Under the pieces are notes generated by a model. It did no database searches and was not told the origin of the DNA. It was given only the letters and a program-made list of their open reading frames with translations. Shown here piece after piece: positions 11,411 to 22,068 of a stretch of 64,000 nucleotides of DNA (within the stretch, counting starts at the first letter, position 1; each line of letters starts with the position of its first letter). The position numbers and the translations under genes were made by a program. Origin of the DNA: Argopecten irradians (taxonomy: Eukaryota > Mollusca > Bivalvia > Pectinida > Pectinidae); NCBI RefSeq assembly GCF_041381155.1, contig NC_091149.1:16756609-16820608 (forward strand). Direction: 5' to 3'.

Positions 11411-12412
11411 TAACATGAACATCAATGATAATTTGCTCGAAGACTTTCTTACGGAAAATGGTAAGACCATTTGAGAATGTCACGAGTTTATAAGTAATGA
11501 TATACATGTAAATCAAATAGATTTTGTCCATGGAGATGATACTCTTTACTACCATGTACATCAAATAGAATTTTTGCTTCCAACGCAAAATGGTCCGGCC
11601 ATTTGAGAATTTCATGAGTTCAATAGTAATGATAATGCTATACATGTACATGAAATAGTTTTTACCCTGAAGACTTCCAACAAAATTTAGTGGACATTTG
11701 AGAAGTATTGAGTAAGATCGTGTGTGACATTTAGACACGAAATTGAGAATTCTCTTAGACAGGTTCAAACGAAAATCCATAAGGCCATCCAAGCACTTTA
11801 TACATGTATTTATATTATGTATGTGTAAGTTTCCCTGCCGGATCTTCTCTAGTACTCCCAATCGTCGATATTAATTGACTATCGAGAATAGGACCAAAGT
11901 ACAATATTGTGCCTTCTCGAGACGTCCACAAAAGTAATTGATCTTCAAATGTTTAAACAACGGTCACGTATTGATATAGACTTGTAGTTTCTTGTTCACA
12001 AATACAAACAAATCTAACGACTACACACAGCTTGTTTTCTATACCCGAGTAGTCATATATATTTTTTGTATGTATAATGGATCTTGGTTAAATTTTATTA
12101 TCCTTATCATATGACGAATTCATACCTAATGTTAATTTTCAACTCATTCAACTAAAGTGTAGCGTTTGGACATGGAATCGGACGTTATAATCATTGATGC
12201 ATAAATTTCAGTATTTTTGTAATATATGTAGAATTAATTAGATTGTTTTATCATGTAAAAGTACTTTCTAATATATATAATTTTCTTCCCAAAGCCAAAA
12301 AACGAGCATTTTAATAAATAATTAAATTTATCACCAATATCAGTGGTATCACAATAGACACGAATTTTATTGTGAAAAGTCATATTTTTCAATCTATTCC
12401 GGTTATGGGTAC
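11411..12412. other. Intergenic with a three-part degenerate repeat
   Basis: 'aatggt(aag/ccg)(a/g)ccatttgagaat' phrases recur at about 11457, 11588 and, more weakly, 11690, about 105-130 bases apart. A 175-codon minus-strand ORF (11334-11861) is produced by this repeat plus the adjoining MITE and is not treated as a gene. Confidence 0.45.
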
Positions 12413-13412
12413 TTGCAGTAAAATAGTTTTAAAGGGTTATCAATGGCAGTAAAATAGTTCAATGAGTTGAATTACTGGCAGCAAAATAGTTCTAATGGGT
12501 TATTACTGCCAGTAAAATAGTTCTATGGGTTATTACTGCCAGTAAAATAGTTCTATGGGTTATTACTGCCAGTAAAATAGTTCTAATGGGTTATTACTGC
12601 CAGTAAAATAGTTCTATGAGTTGAATTACTGCCAGTAAAATAGTTCTATGGGTTGAATTACTGCCAGTAAAATAGTTCTATGGGTTATTACTGCCAGTAA
12701 AATAGTTCTATGGGTTATTACTGCCAGTAAAATAGTTCTAATGGGTTATTACTGCCAGTAAAATAGTTCTATGAGTTGAATTACTGCCAGTAAAATAGTT
12801 CTATGGGTTGAATTACTGGCAGTAAAATAGTTCTATGGGTTGAATTACTGGCAGTAAAATAGTTCCATGGGTTGAATTACTGGCAGTAAAATAGTTCTAT
12901 GGGTTGAATTACTGGCAGTAAAATAGTTCCTTGGTTTGAATTACTGGCAGTAAAATAGTTCTTTGGTTTGAATTACTGGCAGTAAAACAGTTCTTTGGTT
13001 TGAATTACTGGCAGTAAAATAGTTCTTTGGTTTGAATTACTGGCAGTAAAATAGTTCTTTGGTTTGAATTACTGGCAGTAAAACAGTTTTTGGTTTGAAT
13101 TACTGGCAGTAAAATAGTTCTTTGGTTTGAATTACTGGCAGTAAAATAGTTCTTTGGTTTGAATTACTGGCAGTAAAATAGTTCTTTGGTTTGAATTACT
13201 GGCAGTAAAATAGTTCTTTGGTTTGAATTACTGGCAGTAAAATAGTTTTTTGGTTTGAATTACTAGCAGTAAAGTAGTTCTTTGGTTTGAATTACTGGCA
13301 GTAAAATAGTTTTTTGGTTTGAATTACTGGCAGTAAAATAGTACTTTGGTTTGAATTACTGGCAGTAAAATAGTTCTTTGGTTTGAATTACTGGCAGTAA
13401 AATAGTTCTTAT
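12413..13412. repeat. 30/32-bp satellite built around the palindrome TTACTGSCAGTAA
   Basis: About 31-32 units. The first part (to about 12800) uses mainly a 30-bp unit with TTACTGCCAGTAA and 'agttctatgggtta'. The second part uses a 32-bp unit with TTACTGGCAGTAA and 'agttctttggtttgaa'. An isolated decayed unit sits at 13528-13565. Each unit carries a 6-bp inverted repeat around one centre base. Confidence 0.95.
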
Positions 13413-13565
13413 CAGTTATTACTATGTTAACTTTCGCACAAAGTATTTGAATTAAAAACCGTCAGATATTGTCCTGTTTGCAAAATCGGTGATGTACTTG
13501 AAAAAAGTTGGAAGCGATTCTAATAGGTCATTAATGGCAGTAAAATAGTTCCAATGGGTCATTAA

Positions 13566-14809
13566 AGTATGTTCTTAGATTAACGAACCTGTGTCTTATT
13601 TCAGTGGCGCTATGTTCCAAGATAGGACGAGGTAAGGTTATCTGAAGTCAATACATTTACCGATTTAATTAATCTAATCCTTACATTTATCGAATTAATT
13701 AATCTAATTCCATTAACAAACACGTGTGACCTTCCTCAGCCACAAAATTTACCGCAAAATAATTATAGATCGGTGCTTGAATTACGGAATTTCTTCTCAT
13801 GTGGGTTGATGCAAGTTTGAAAATGTACCCCCTCCCCTCGCCCTTCTCTCCTTCCCTTCACAAATTTCGTCTTTTTCCACTGTGTGTGTGTGTGAATGTT
13901 TTTTAAATATATATATATATATATAATTTACAGACATTTTACAACAATAATGTAGTAGCTCTGTGGTTTAGTTTTCATATTTGATGGATCATTTAATTTA
14001 TGTCATATGAAAACATTCCTTAACTTTAAGGAAATTTCTTACTTTAAATTCCCCATATGAAAGCATAACGGAAATTAAGGAAAACATCTAATTAATATCA
14101 AAAGAATTATGGTGTCTCTGCCCGTATCCCACAGGTTTTTCCATGGGGACTCCAGTTTCTTCTATCCTATATTACATGTATATTTCATTCACGCGTTTAA
14201 ATCCGGGCCAGCAACCATTATATTTTTAAGTTAAATAATTGGACACTCAAAACCATTTCAGGAATAATGAGGAATGTATATTCAAACAAAACTAACAAAC
14301 GAGGCGTGTTCCGGATAACATGTGTACCATTAAATTGTTATGACGTCACAATGTGAACTTTGTTTTCGGATAAAGTAATCTGTAAAAATATTTACGCTGA
14401 CCAGCAATTTAAAATTTAGCAAACTAATACACGTTAGCTTAAAATAAGCCGCACAAAACTACTTGCTATTTGGATTTAAGGAGATTAATTATAATTAAGA
14501 GATCAATTCGTTAATTATTAGGCTAATCTTTCCACTGTTAATCAGTAAGATTAAGTGGATTATCGGCTGACTACTCATAGACGCCATATGTTTTAAACTA
14601 TAATCATAAAACTGATCAATCATTAATTTCAATTACATATGTAGTGGAAATGAAATGAATATTGTTATTGGTGATATATATGTAATTTTTTTTCTCATTC
14701 TGGCATATCTTTATTCAAGGAAGTCATCAGATATACGCGGAGAACGACAGAACGAATTATTTTTCTCTTTTAAGGAGTGAGTTTCTGTGAGAAGTTTAAC
14801 ATCCATATG
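13566..14809. other. Intergenic, no gene seen
   Basis: AT-rich. A short direct repeat 'ttacatttaycgaattaattaatctaat' lies at about 13660-13710 (two copies), and a TG/TA microsatellite at about 13880-13925. No coding signal. Confidence 0.45.
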
Positions 14810-14811
14810 TT

Positions 14812-15101
14812 TAGCCCGAGAGACTCTGGCCCTGACACCAGACTTAGACATTGTGACAGATATCTATCTGTCATAATGTCTAAGTCTGGTGTCAGGGCCA
14901 GAGTATCTCGGGCTACACCAGGCCTCTATCTGTCATAATGTCTAAGTCTGGTGTCAGGGCCAGAGTATCTCGGGCTACACCAGATATCTATCTGTCATAA
15001 TGTCTAAGTCTGGTGTCAGGGCCAGAGTATCTCGGGCTACACCAGATATCTATCTGTCATAATGTCTAAGTCTGGTGTCAGGGCCAGAGTATCTCGGGCT
15101 A
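14812..15101. mobile_element. Inverted-repeat element with internal 62-bp tandem copies
   Basis: The element starts TAGCCCGAGAGACTCTGGCC and ends with its complement GGCCAGAGTATCTCGGGCTA. The first 50 bases pair with the next 50 around GACAGATATCTATCTGTC. The right arm is then repeated in tandem about four times (period near 62 bp, joined by 'caccaggcc' or 'caccagata'). The 7-mer CCATATG lies at 14803-14809 and immediately after the right end at 15102-15108, compatible with a target duplication, though two extra T bases separate it from the left end. Confidence 0.75.
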
Positions 15102-15117
15102 CCATATGGTTAAAACG

Positions 15118-15745
15118 CTAAAAGGCCCTCTAACTTATCGAAACAAAAATTTAAAGATGCTCCACTGCCGACAGGGCATAATTGATGTTCATCATTTGAA
15201 CAATAATTGGCGTTTAATCGTGTATGTTTAAGTCTAATTAACACAAAAAATAATATAAAATAATTTATTTTGCTTTTTGTGCGTGAGCAATCAGTATTTC
15301 ATTCTATATAAGATATAGTGGCACCGAATATTTTCGGGATGCAATTTATTATTTTTCATAGTTTTAACTTAAAGTAAAATTAGAAGTTCAGACTTTTCAA
15401 TGGTGGTAAGGGTGTAAAGTAAGCAACTTTTGTAACTGGAGTAAAATACTAAATCCTCCGTTGTTGTTTTTGATAGTGAAAAAATACTGTTTGTCAGCGG
15501 TGGAGCATCTTTAAGTTTCTGAAAAACAACAACAACAGAAGGAAATGTATATGCACGGCCTAAGATGAGGTTACAACAATAAATGCAATAGTGAAGATTA
15601 ATTTTGCTGTGTTGCCGTCTGGCGCATTCAGTAATAGTAAAATAACACGCAGTGATTGGGACGAAGGCGGCAAAATTAAGACGACCCGCAGTATGAAAAT
15701 TATAATTTAATTAATTTTAATTAAATTGTTCAAAAGGCGATGATA
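15118..15745. mobile_element. MITE family C, copy 2, split by a family B insertion
   Basis: Bases 15118-15150 resemble the left end of the family C element at 21310 ('aaaggccc', 'taactt'). Bases 15515-15745 resemble its interior: gtttctgaaaaacaacaac, gccgtctggcgca, aagacgacccgcagtatgaa. The two parts are interrupted exactly at a TTAA by family B copy 1. The right end is lost. Confidence 0.6.
15151..15514 (-). mobile_element. MITE family B (TTAA-flanked, piggyBac-like), copy 1
   Basis: TTAA, then AGATGCTCCACTGCCGACAG at the left; CTGTTTGTCAGCGGTGGAGC, ATCT, then TTAA at the right. The total is 364 bp including both TTAA. TTAA target duplication and short inverted ends are typical of piggyBac-type non-autonomous elements. 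Orientation is opposite to copies 2 and 3. No transposase is encoded. Confidence 0.85.
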
Positions 15746-16683
15746 AGTATAGTATTATTGTATATTCATATATTGGCACAAGTTTGAACAATAGTCTTAT
15801 GGACATCCTCATTATGTCACGAAGGTCTTCTGACACTATAGTGGGTCAATAATTATATAAACTGTAACTAATTCTCAGATCCATGTGGTCATGAGTGCAT
15901 GATATTTAAACATACTTCCCGCCCGTTTAAATAAAGAATATGTACTGTAATGCAGATTTTCATTTTTGTCAGATCAATATTTCATCATTTCAAAATTTCG
16001 AAAAGTCATTATCTGTTCACTGTGTTTTCAAAAATTGAAAACAAATTAGGACCACGTGCATTCCATGGGAAAATGACAGACAATAAAAGAGCACTTCTAG
16101 AGTTAGCGAGTGAAAAATTGGCTTATTATCCCAAAGTAGGTTCGGCCCCACACTAAGAATCTCTCTCTTGTGGCCTTGTTATCGTCGTTCTGGTGTAATT
16201 ATTTTATTCAAATTATACAAGAGACAGTAGAGGTATCTCGTGACTTTTAATCTTACAAACTCAATACGACAAACTACTGTATATAAAGCGATTCCGGACC
16301 AATAGTTTCGTTTATTAGAAACATTGTATTGGCACAAAGGACGAACTGCGTCCCACATACATGTAGGATAATCGTTGTTCGTATTGGGGAAGTCATTTTA
16401 ACTTATAATCCCATAACCTTTGGACTTTCTACCTTGTCCAGAATAATAATAATAATAAAATAGAAGGGTGTACTTAGTTAATGAACAACTTCAATGTTCA
16501 ATAATTTCTGTTCACAAATTCTTAATTGATAATGTGTAATATCTCATATTCGTAAAGCATTGTTATGTTAAAACACAGGAGGGTCTAAAAATAAGCTACA
16601 ATTTCATCAAAATTTGACCTTCTCATATTTGCCTAGTTAACACGCCCACTGGTATTTATTTTTCTTCATCTACTTTTATAACA
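15746..16683. other. Intergenic, no gene seen
   Basis: A phrase 'gtgggtcaataattatataaac...attctcagatcc' (15840-15885) recurs near 20360-20402. An ATA microsatellite lies near 16443-16460. ORF 15950-16156 has no domain. Confidence 0.45.
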
Positions 16684-16696
16684 GTGCGTCATATTA

Positions 16697-16850
16697 ATTC
16701 ATTCATTGATTTATTCATCCATGCATTCATTCATTTATGCATTCATTTATTCATTTATTTATTTATGTATTTATTTATTTATTTATTTATTCATTCATTC
16801 ATTCATTTATTCATTCGTTTATTCATTAATTCATATTTCATTCATTCTAC
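16697..16850. repeat. ATTC/ATTT microsatellite
   Basis: About 150 bases of tetranucleotide (attc, attt) simple repeat. It alone produces an 85-codon ORF of H, F, I, Y and L, which is not a gene. Confidence 0.9.
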
Positions 16851-16950
16851 ATTGTCTACTTCTATACATGTATCGATATTAAATATGGACGAAGGGATGG
16901 GGATGTTTAGTAAAAAAATCACACACAATAGACATGAGTAATACCACATA

Positions 16951-17889
16951 ATTACTTATCTTTAAAGCAATGTTAACTATTTCAGAAACTTGTTAGTTTT
17001 TCAATCCACTCATAAGACCTTGAAACTGATAGATAGCCATAATGTATCGATTTGTAATATGAAAATCGATATATATATATGAATTTTTGCTCGCTTTCTA
17101 ACACGCCATTGCACCGCAATTAAAATTTTAATTAAATTATTTGGCCTTTTAATTTTGTATAAATTTTAACTTACCGAAGGACAAAGTGTCCCTTACAAGA
17201 AAAGCAACAGTGTCAGTTCATTGTAACACTTACTTCTATAACGATTCTTTTTATATTATTTATTTACATTTAATTGAATTTTGCCTCCACCGATTGAGCT
17301 TTGAATGTCATATTTAGATTATGTCTGGAATGAAAAACCGACGCCATATTTGTATACATTATATATGAGGTGAACTTTTGACGGGGCTTTTGTGGCGATT
17401 AATCAATATACTGTAGCAATATATATACATGTATATATAGTGACTAACTGCTTTTATAAAAACGTCAATTCTTTAGCCTGTCTATGAATAACTTCTAGGC
17501 TTGTCAACTTGTACAGTTTAAATGATATAAAATGACGAAAGTTCAACATTTTTAAAACACTTGAAACATTTATATCTAACATCCGTAGGGACTTTAAATG
17601 AACCATATTGAATTACATCTCAATCACTTCAAATTTAAAGGTTTGAAATTCATTTAAATTATTCGTATTTATCATGTTAAAAAAAACTTTATTTCTTTAG
17701 AGACGTATCCATTACAGAACTTTTAAATGTCTAAAGTTCATGAAGTTCGTGCAAAATTGTGTTCAATTTGATTTTTAAACCCGGTAGTTTTTATGAAGTA
17801 TCTTTGCCATCAAGAGACGACAGTTTTCAGTATCGTTACAAAAAAACATCATTATCTTTCAAGAGTCAATGGTTTCCATTCTGAGATCT
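16951..17889. other. Intergenic, no gene seen
   Basis: AT-rich, with a TA-rich stretch at about 17415-17440. No convincing ORF or element ends. Confidence 0.45.
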
Positions 17890-18000
17890 ACCAGAGTTAC
17901 TTCCCTTCGATACTCTCCGTCCGGAATGAAACAAAGAGAAGTAACTCTGGTAAATGAAGGGAAGTAACTCTGGTATGTGAATAAAGGGAAGTAACTCTGC
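17890..18000. repeat. Cluster of four GGGAAGTAACTC motifs
   Basis: One copy in reverse (ccagagttacttccctt, from about 17891) is followed by three forward copies of '(g/a)gaagtaactctg' at about 17937, 17959 and 17987. The first and second form a hairpin-capable pair about 45 bases apart. Confidence 0.8.
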
Positions 18001-18275
18001 ATGGTAGCTGAGAATGATGTCTTTTTTAAGAGACTTAGCAGGGTGATCAAAGTGTTTATAAAAATATAATTTTATTTATCAAAACGACGGGGTGTCACAC
18101 ATCGTTAAGGAACATTCCTTCACTTATGCAATGTTTGGGGAATTATAAGTTAATGTATTCATAAAGTTATACTGTTGATGAAACTATGTCCCGGTCCAAG
18201 TGCATTGCCTGGTGCATTTATATAAAAAAAAAATAGCAAAACGCCACAAGTTTTGATATAGAAAAGAAAAAAAAA

Positions 18276-18643
18276 TTAAAGATGCTCCACCGCTGACAAA
18301 TGGTATTTTTTCACTGTCAAAAACAGGAGCAGACGATTTAGTATTTTTCTTCAGTTACAAAAGTTACTTACTTTACACCATTACCAGCATTAAAAAGTTC
18401 AAGCTTCTTATTTTACTTCAAGTTAAAAAATATGAAAAATAATTAATTGCATCCCGAAAAAAATCTGTAGCACTATATCCTATATGGAATAAGTAGGGAT
18501 TGCGCATGCACCAAAGGCAAAATAAATTCTGTTATATTATTTTTTGTGCTAATTATATAGACATATATATACACGATTAAACACCAAATATTGTTCAAAT
18601 GATGAATATCATTTATGCTCTGTCGGCGGTGGAGCATTATTAA
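18276..18643 (+). mobile_element. MITE family B (piggyBac-like), copy 2
   Basis: TTAA, then AGATGCTCCACCGCTGACAA; right end GTCGGCGGTGGAGCATTA, then TTAA. The element is 368 bp and matches copy 3 along its length (ggagcagacgatttagtatt; attgttcaaatgatg). Non-coding. Confidence 0.88.
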
Positions 18644-19960
18644 TGAAATAAATATTTAGGTACGCGTTTAAAAATTTATATTGCTTTTTAAAATTGATCA
18701 CTATCAAAATGGTTTAATAGGTGACGGCGCTTTTCAAATGCGTACATAGCAACCAGTAAACCCTCACAAATAATTAATTTTGTGTATCGCACAGAATAAA
18801 AGTAAAAGCAAATAAAATTTCAAACAAAAGTAAATAACACGAAATCAATACCTAACCCCAGAGACATGGCAATGTAATAAAACACATTTACTTCCCAGTC
18901 GATTACGACCTATAGGTTACACGTAACCCGCGCGAGATGATCAATAAATTATATATATAACCACGATTGATTTTATGACTGTTGGTATGTTATGCCGCGT
19001 AGCGGGGAGATACTTAAGCGTGATAGCGTTTAATACATTGGGTGAGTGTGCGAAATTGATCGGAACAAATTTCCGGATATATTTCACCGTCACATTGTGC
19101 AGATCACAAACATCTCGTGCTGATAGAAATAACACGACGACATTCTATTTCAAAAGGTAACTAATTACCTTATCTACGCACAGGGGTTTGACTATTCACA
19201 CAATATGTATCAGAGTATTACACACATACATATATACATTTGTATATAGATAGAAATATTTATAGAGTCAAAAGCCTGTGATCTTTACCTGGACATGTAC
19301 ATAATGTAAGCGATGGCAAATTTCCGATTAATTTACATGGATTGGCGAATATCTACATACTTTCACTGTGTAATTGTATGGCGTCGATTAATCGTTAGCT
19401 ACACGAGGTCAGGCTAAGAGAAAGTGGCATTCATTTGTTGTCTGGGGGAACGGAAATTGAAAATTAGGATTCAAGTAAAAAATAATTGGAAGGTAAGTCA
19501 AGTTTTGTATGTGCTGTTTCTGTCAGATAATATTGTACAGTAGGGTGGGTACGTATTTTATCTGTGGGACAGAGTGAAGGGATTTTTGGTCTGTCAGATA
19601 TCGGTTTGGCTGGACAAAGTATCAGTGTTGTGAATGGACCCAGAGAAGTGTCATTCAAGATTTAGGTAAGGTTTATCGATTTTTTTATCTGTTGAGCACA
19701 AAATTTAAAAAAAAATAAGTTGAATGTTATCTAACAAAAAATCACTGCTTTCTATACTTTAGTAGTTGATTTCTCACAAAGAATGCCAACATAATTAATG
19801 CATATTTAGCAAGAAATTGACATACATCAAATAGATATGAACAATCTTGAAATTTTAACTAGGTCATAGAAAAAGTACAACATTAACTCGTGAAATAGTC
19901 TTTTTTCATATGTCATTAGTTTAAGATAACGGGGAGGCGCCTTTCATTGGCTAGAATTTC
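18644..19960. other. Intergenic, no gene seen
   Basis: Small overlapping ORFs at 18941-19160 and 19464-19658 show no domain. Nothing else recognised before the CRE pair. Confidence 0.45.
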
Positions 19961-19964
19961 ATTG

Positions 19965-19985
19965 TGACGTCATAACATGACGTCA
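19965..19985. promoter_or_regulatory. Paired CRE palindromes (TGACGTCA x2)
   Basis: Two perfect TGACGTCA octamers start 13 bases apart (19965 and 19978), with an inverted CCAAT-type 'cattggct' at 19945. CREB/CREM/ATF factors bind this octamer. The pair lies about 2.1 kb upstream of the RLxRPT gene. It could be a promoter or enhancer fragment, or debris of a CRE-carrying MITE. Confidence 0.4.
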
Positions 19986-20240
19986 GGATTCGTGAACGTC
20001 GTGAGCAAAGTCAGTCGAAAAAAAAAAGTTTTTATTTTATGAAGCGATGTATAGGTTATATTCCGATTACTCTATGTTTTGGCGATTTTGATATGAGTCT
20101 AATTTTACTACTGTTCATTTTGGACAAATTCCTTCACGTAAATGATGACTATGTACCTTATTGCCAATACGAGAGTCTTGTGATACCATATATATCTAGG
20201 GCAAATGGATCTGATAATTAGTTACAGTTTATGTAATTAC

Positions 20241-20368
20241 TGACACACCAGAGTGCCCACAGATCATTTTAGATGTTTTAGAGATCGAGATCAAAAATCG
20301 GTAAAACTCATACTATACATAATACTGTATATGACAAAATGGTCTCTGGGCACACTGGTGGGTCTATG
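20241..20368. mobile_element. Short MITE with 30-nt inverted ends
   Basis: The left end CACACCAGAGTGCCCACAGA, continuing TCATTTT, pairs with the right end AAAATGGTCTCTGGGCACAC, continuing TGGTG. The interior is AT-rich. No transposase. Confidence 0.65.
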
Positions 20369-21309
20369 ATTATATAAACGGTATGTAATTCTCAGATCCC
20401 TGTGATCTAGGGTTGTATAGTACCATGTGTGATACAGCAGCTCAGACCAGTCCGTTGTGCACCGCCTCGAGAAACACAGAAAGCGCTATTTGTATACTGG
20501 TATGGACCGTCATACCACATAACTCGGATATTGACTTTACTTTACGTCGCCTTAGGTTCTTCCAATAGAGATAAATCACATATAGCTGTTGTTTTCACGT
20601 AGTCAGACGATCTTTAACGATTGGTTCCGTCTTAGCGTGGAATCACCCGAGATAATGCGATTAAGGGCTCAGCATGTGTCTTTTGAAAACCATTGAAAAA
20701 TAAGGCCACGCTATTTGTTTACAGACCTACTTAAAACCCTTTGATCCTCTTATCACTGCAACACAAATATGAAATATTGTAAAAGGCTGTCAACTGATCG
20801 ACGAATTTAAAATACGTTAGGTCAACAAATCCCGTTGATAAAAAGGTGTGACGCTATTTTAAAGGTACGATCTATTAAAGTTCGTTAGAGACGCTTCACT
20901 GGACTGCAATTCGCTTCGCTTCGAGAGATTTGAATGGTCAGTATTTATAAACAAAACAAAACCACGTGCGAAATAGATGAGATAACAGTCTGTCTTTGAT
21001 GTCTATAAATAAACAAATGAAATACATATCAGGCGATCATTTCTTCAAATGTTTTTAAAAAAAGTTATCATTTCTCTGAAAATCTAACACTTATATATAA
21101 TGACAGAATCCGTAATTTTTTTTATTTTTTGCGAAACGTGCAACGTGGTAATGTTCATGTATAATGGATATTGAAAGGACGGCTTCGATAGATATCAAGG
21201 GTAAATTGGGTGCAAAGGGGTTATATAAACGGTGTGGGAGTCAATAAAAATGTCGCCAACTTCACTCTGCTGGAACGTGTACTGCTCAGAATTATAAACT
21301 TTAATCTAA
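20369..21309. other. Intergenic, no gene seen
   Basis: Includes a second copy of the 'attctcagatcc' phrase (20390). No coding signal. Confidence 0.4.
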
Positions 21310-21696
21310 TTAAAGGCCCACTACCTTTAAGTTTCCTTAAAAACGACAACAGCATAAGAAAATTATATCTATGGCTAAGTTGAGGTGTCAACAACAAACC
21401 AATGGAAGTTTCCCATTTTAATCTATAAAATTCATTTTTGCTGGTTTTTTCCGTCTGACGCAGTGATAATCAACTAACGCGCGGTAATTAGGACGACGTC
21501 GCGAAACATAATAAGACCCGCGTTATGAAAATTAATATTTGATCTATTTTAATTAAATTGTTGATAAAGTGATTATACAGTCATGAAGTATCAGCGATAA
21601 GCTAATAACTTTTTTGAGTCTACAAAATTCTCTATCTCGTTCTGCATTCCCATTTTAAAAATCAAAAACCGTGTCGGAAAGGTAGTGGACCTTTAG
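21310..21696 (+). mobile_element. MITE family C, copy 1 (TTAA-type)
   Basis: Left TTAA then AGGCCCACTACCTTT; right AAAGGTAGTGGACCT then TTAG. The 387-bp length, inverted ends and TTAA-like flanks point to a second piggyBac-type MITE family. The interior (ccgtctgacgcagtgataat, aagacccgcgttatgaaaat) is shared with 15515-15745. Confidence 0.8.
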
Positions 21697-21828
21697 TTTA
21701 GTTAGATAATTACAAAAGGTAAATAAATGGTGTTATACAAGTCAATGTCGATTTAAATATAAAGTTTTACCTTATAAAAACAGCATATATCTCCTACAAT
21801 GTCGCATTAGTCGACAATCACAATGTCT

Positions 21829-21876
21829 CCGGCAATCTTCAGAAATTTTAGAAATTATTTCCGAAGATTGTCGGAA
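21829..21876. repeat. Hairpin, 18-nt arms
   Basis: CCGGCAATCTTCAGAAAT pairs with ATTTCCGAAGATTGTCGG at 16 of 18 positions around a 10-base loop. It lies about 200 bases before the RLxRPT start codon. It could be a MITE core or a structured leader. Confidence 0.6.
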
Positions 21877-22068
21877 AGTCCCGTGGTGTCGCAATTGGTC
21901 CTTTGAGGATTGACCGATTTTCGCACAGAATTTGTTATTTTGCCGCATGCAGTCCTAGGTAGTGTTGAATGGATTGACTAGAAACAGATACTATCTCGAA
22001 GGTTTAAACTGTATAGTTAAGCCCACAAGTTTCAAAAACACAAAATATGTTTAGTGTTAATATCCACA

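Noticed and set aside
11334..11861. 175-codon minus-strand ORF
   Set aside because: Built from a three-part degenerate repeat plus one arm of a family D MITE; no domain, AT-driven composition.
16684..16941. 85-codon ORF rich in H, F, I and L
   Set aside because: Direct translation of an ATTC microsatellite.
20039..20221. 60-codon ORF just after the paired CRE sites
   Set aside because: No domain or splice support; short length is expected by chance in this composition.
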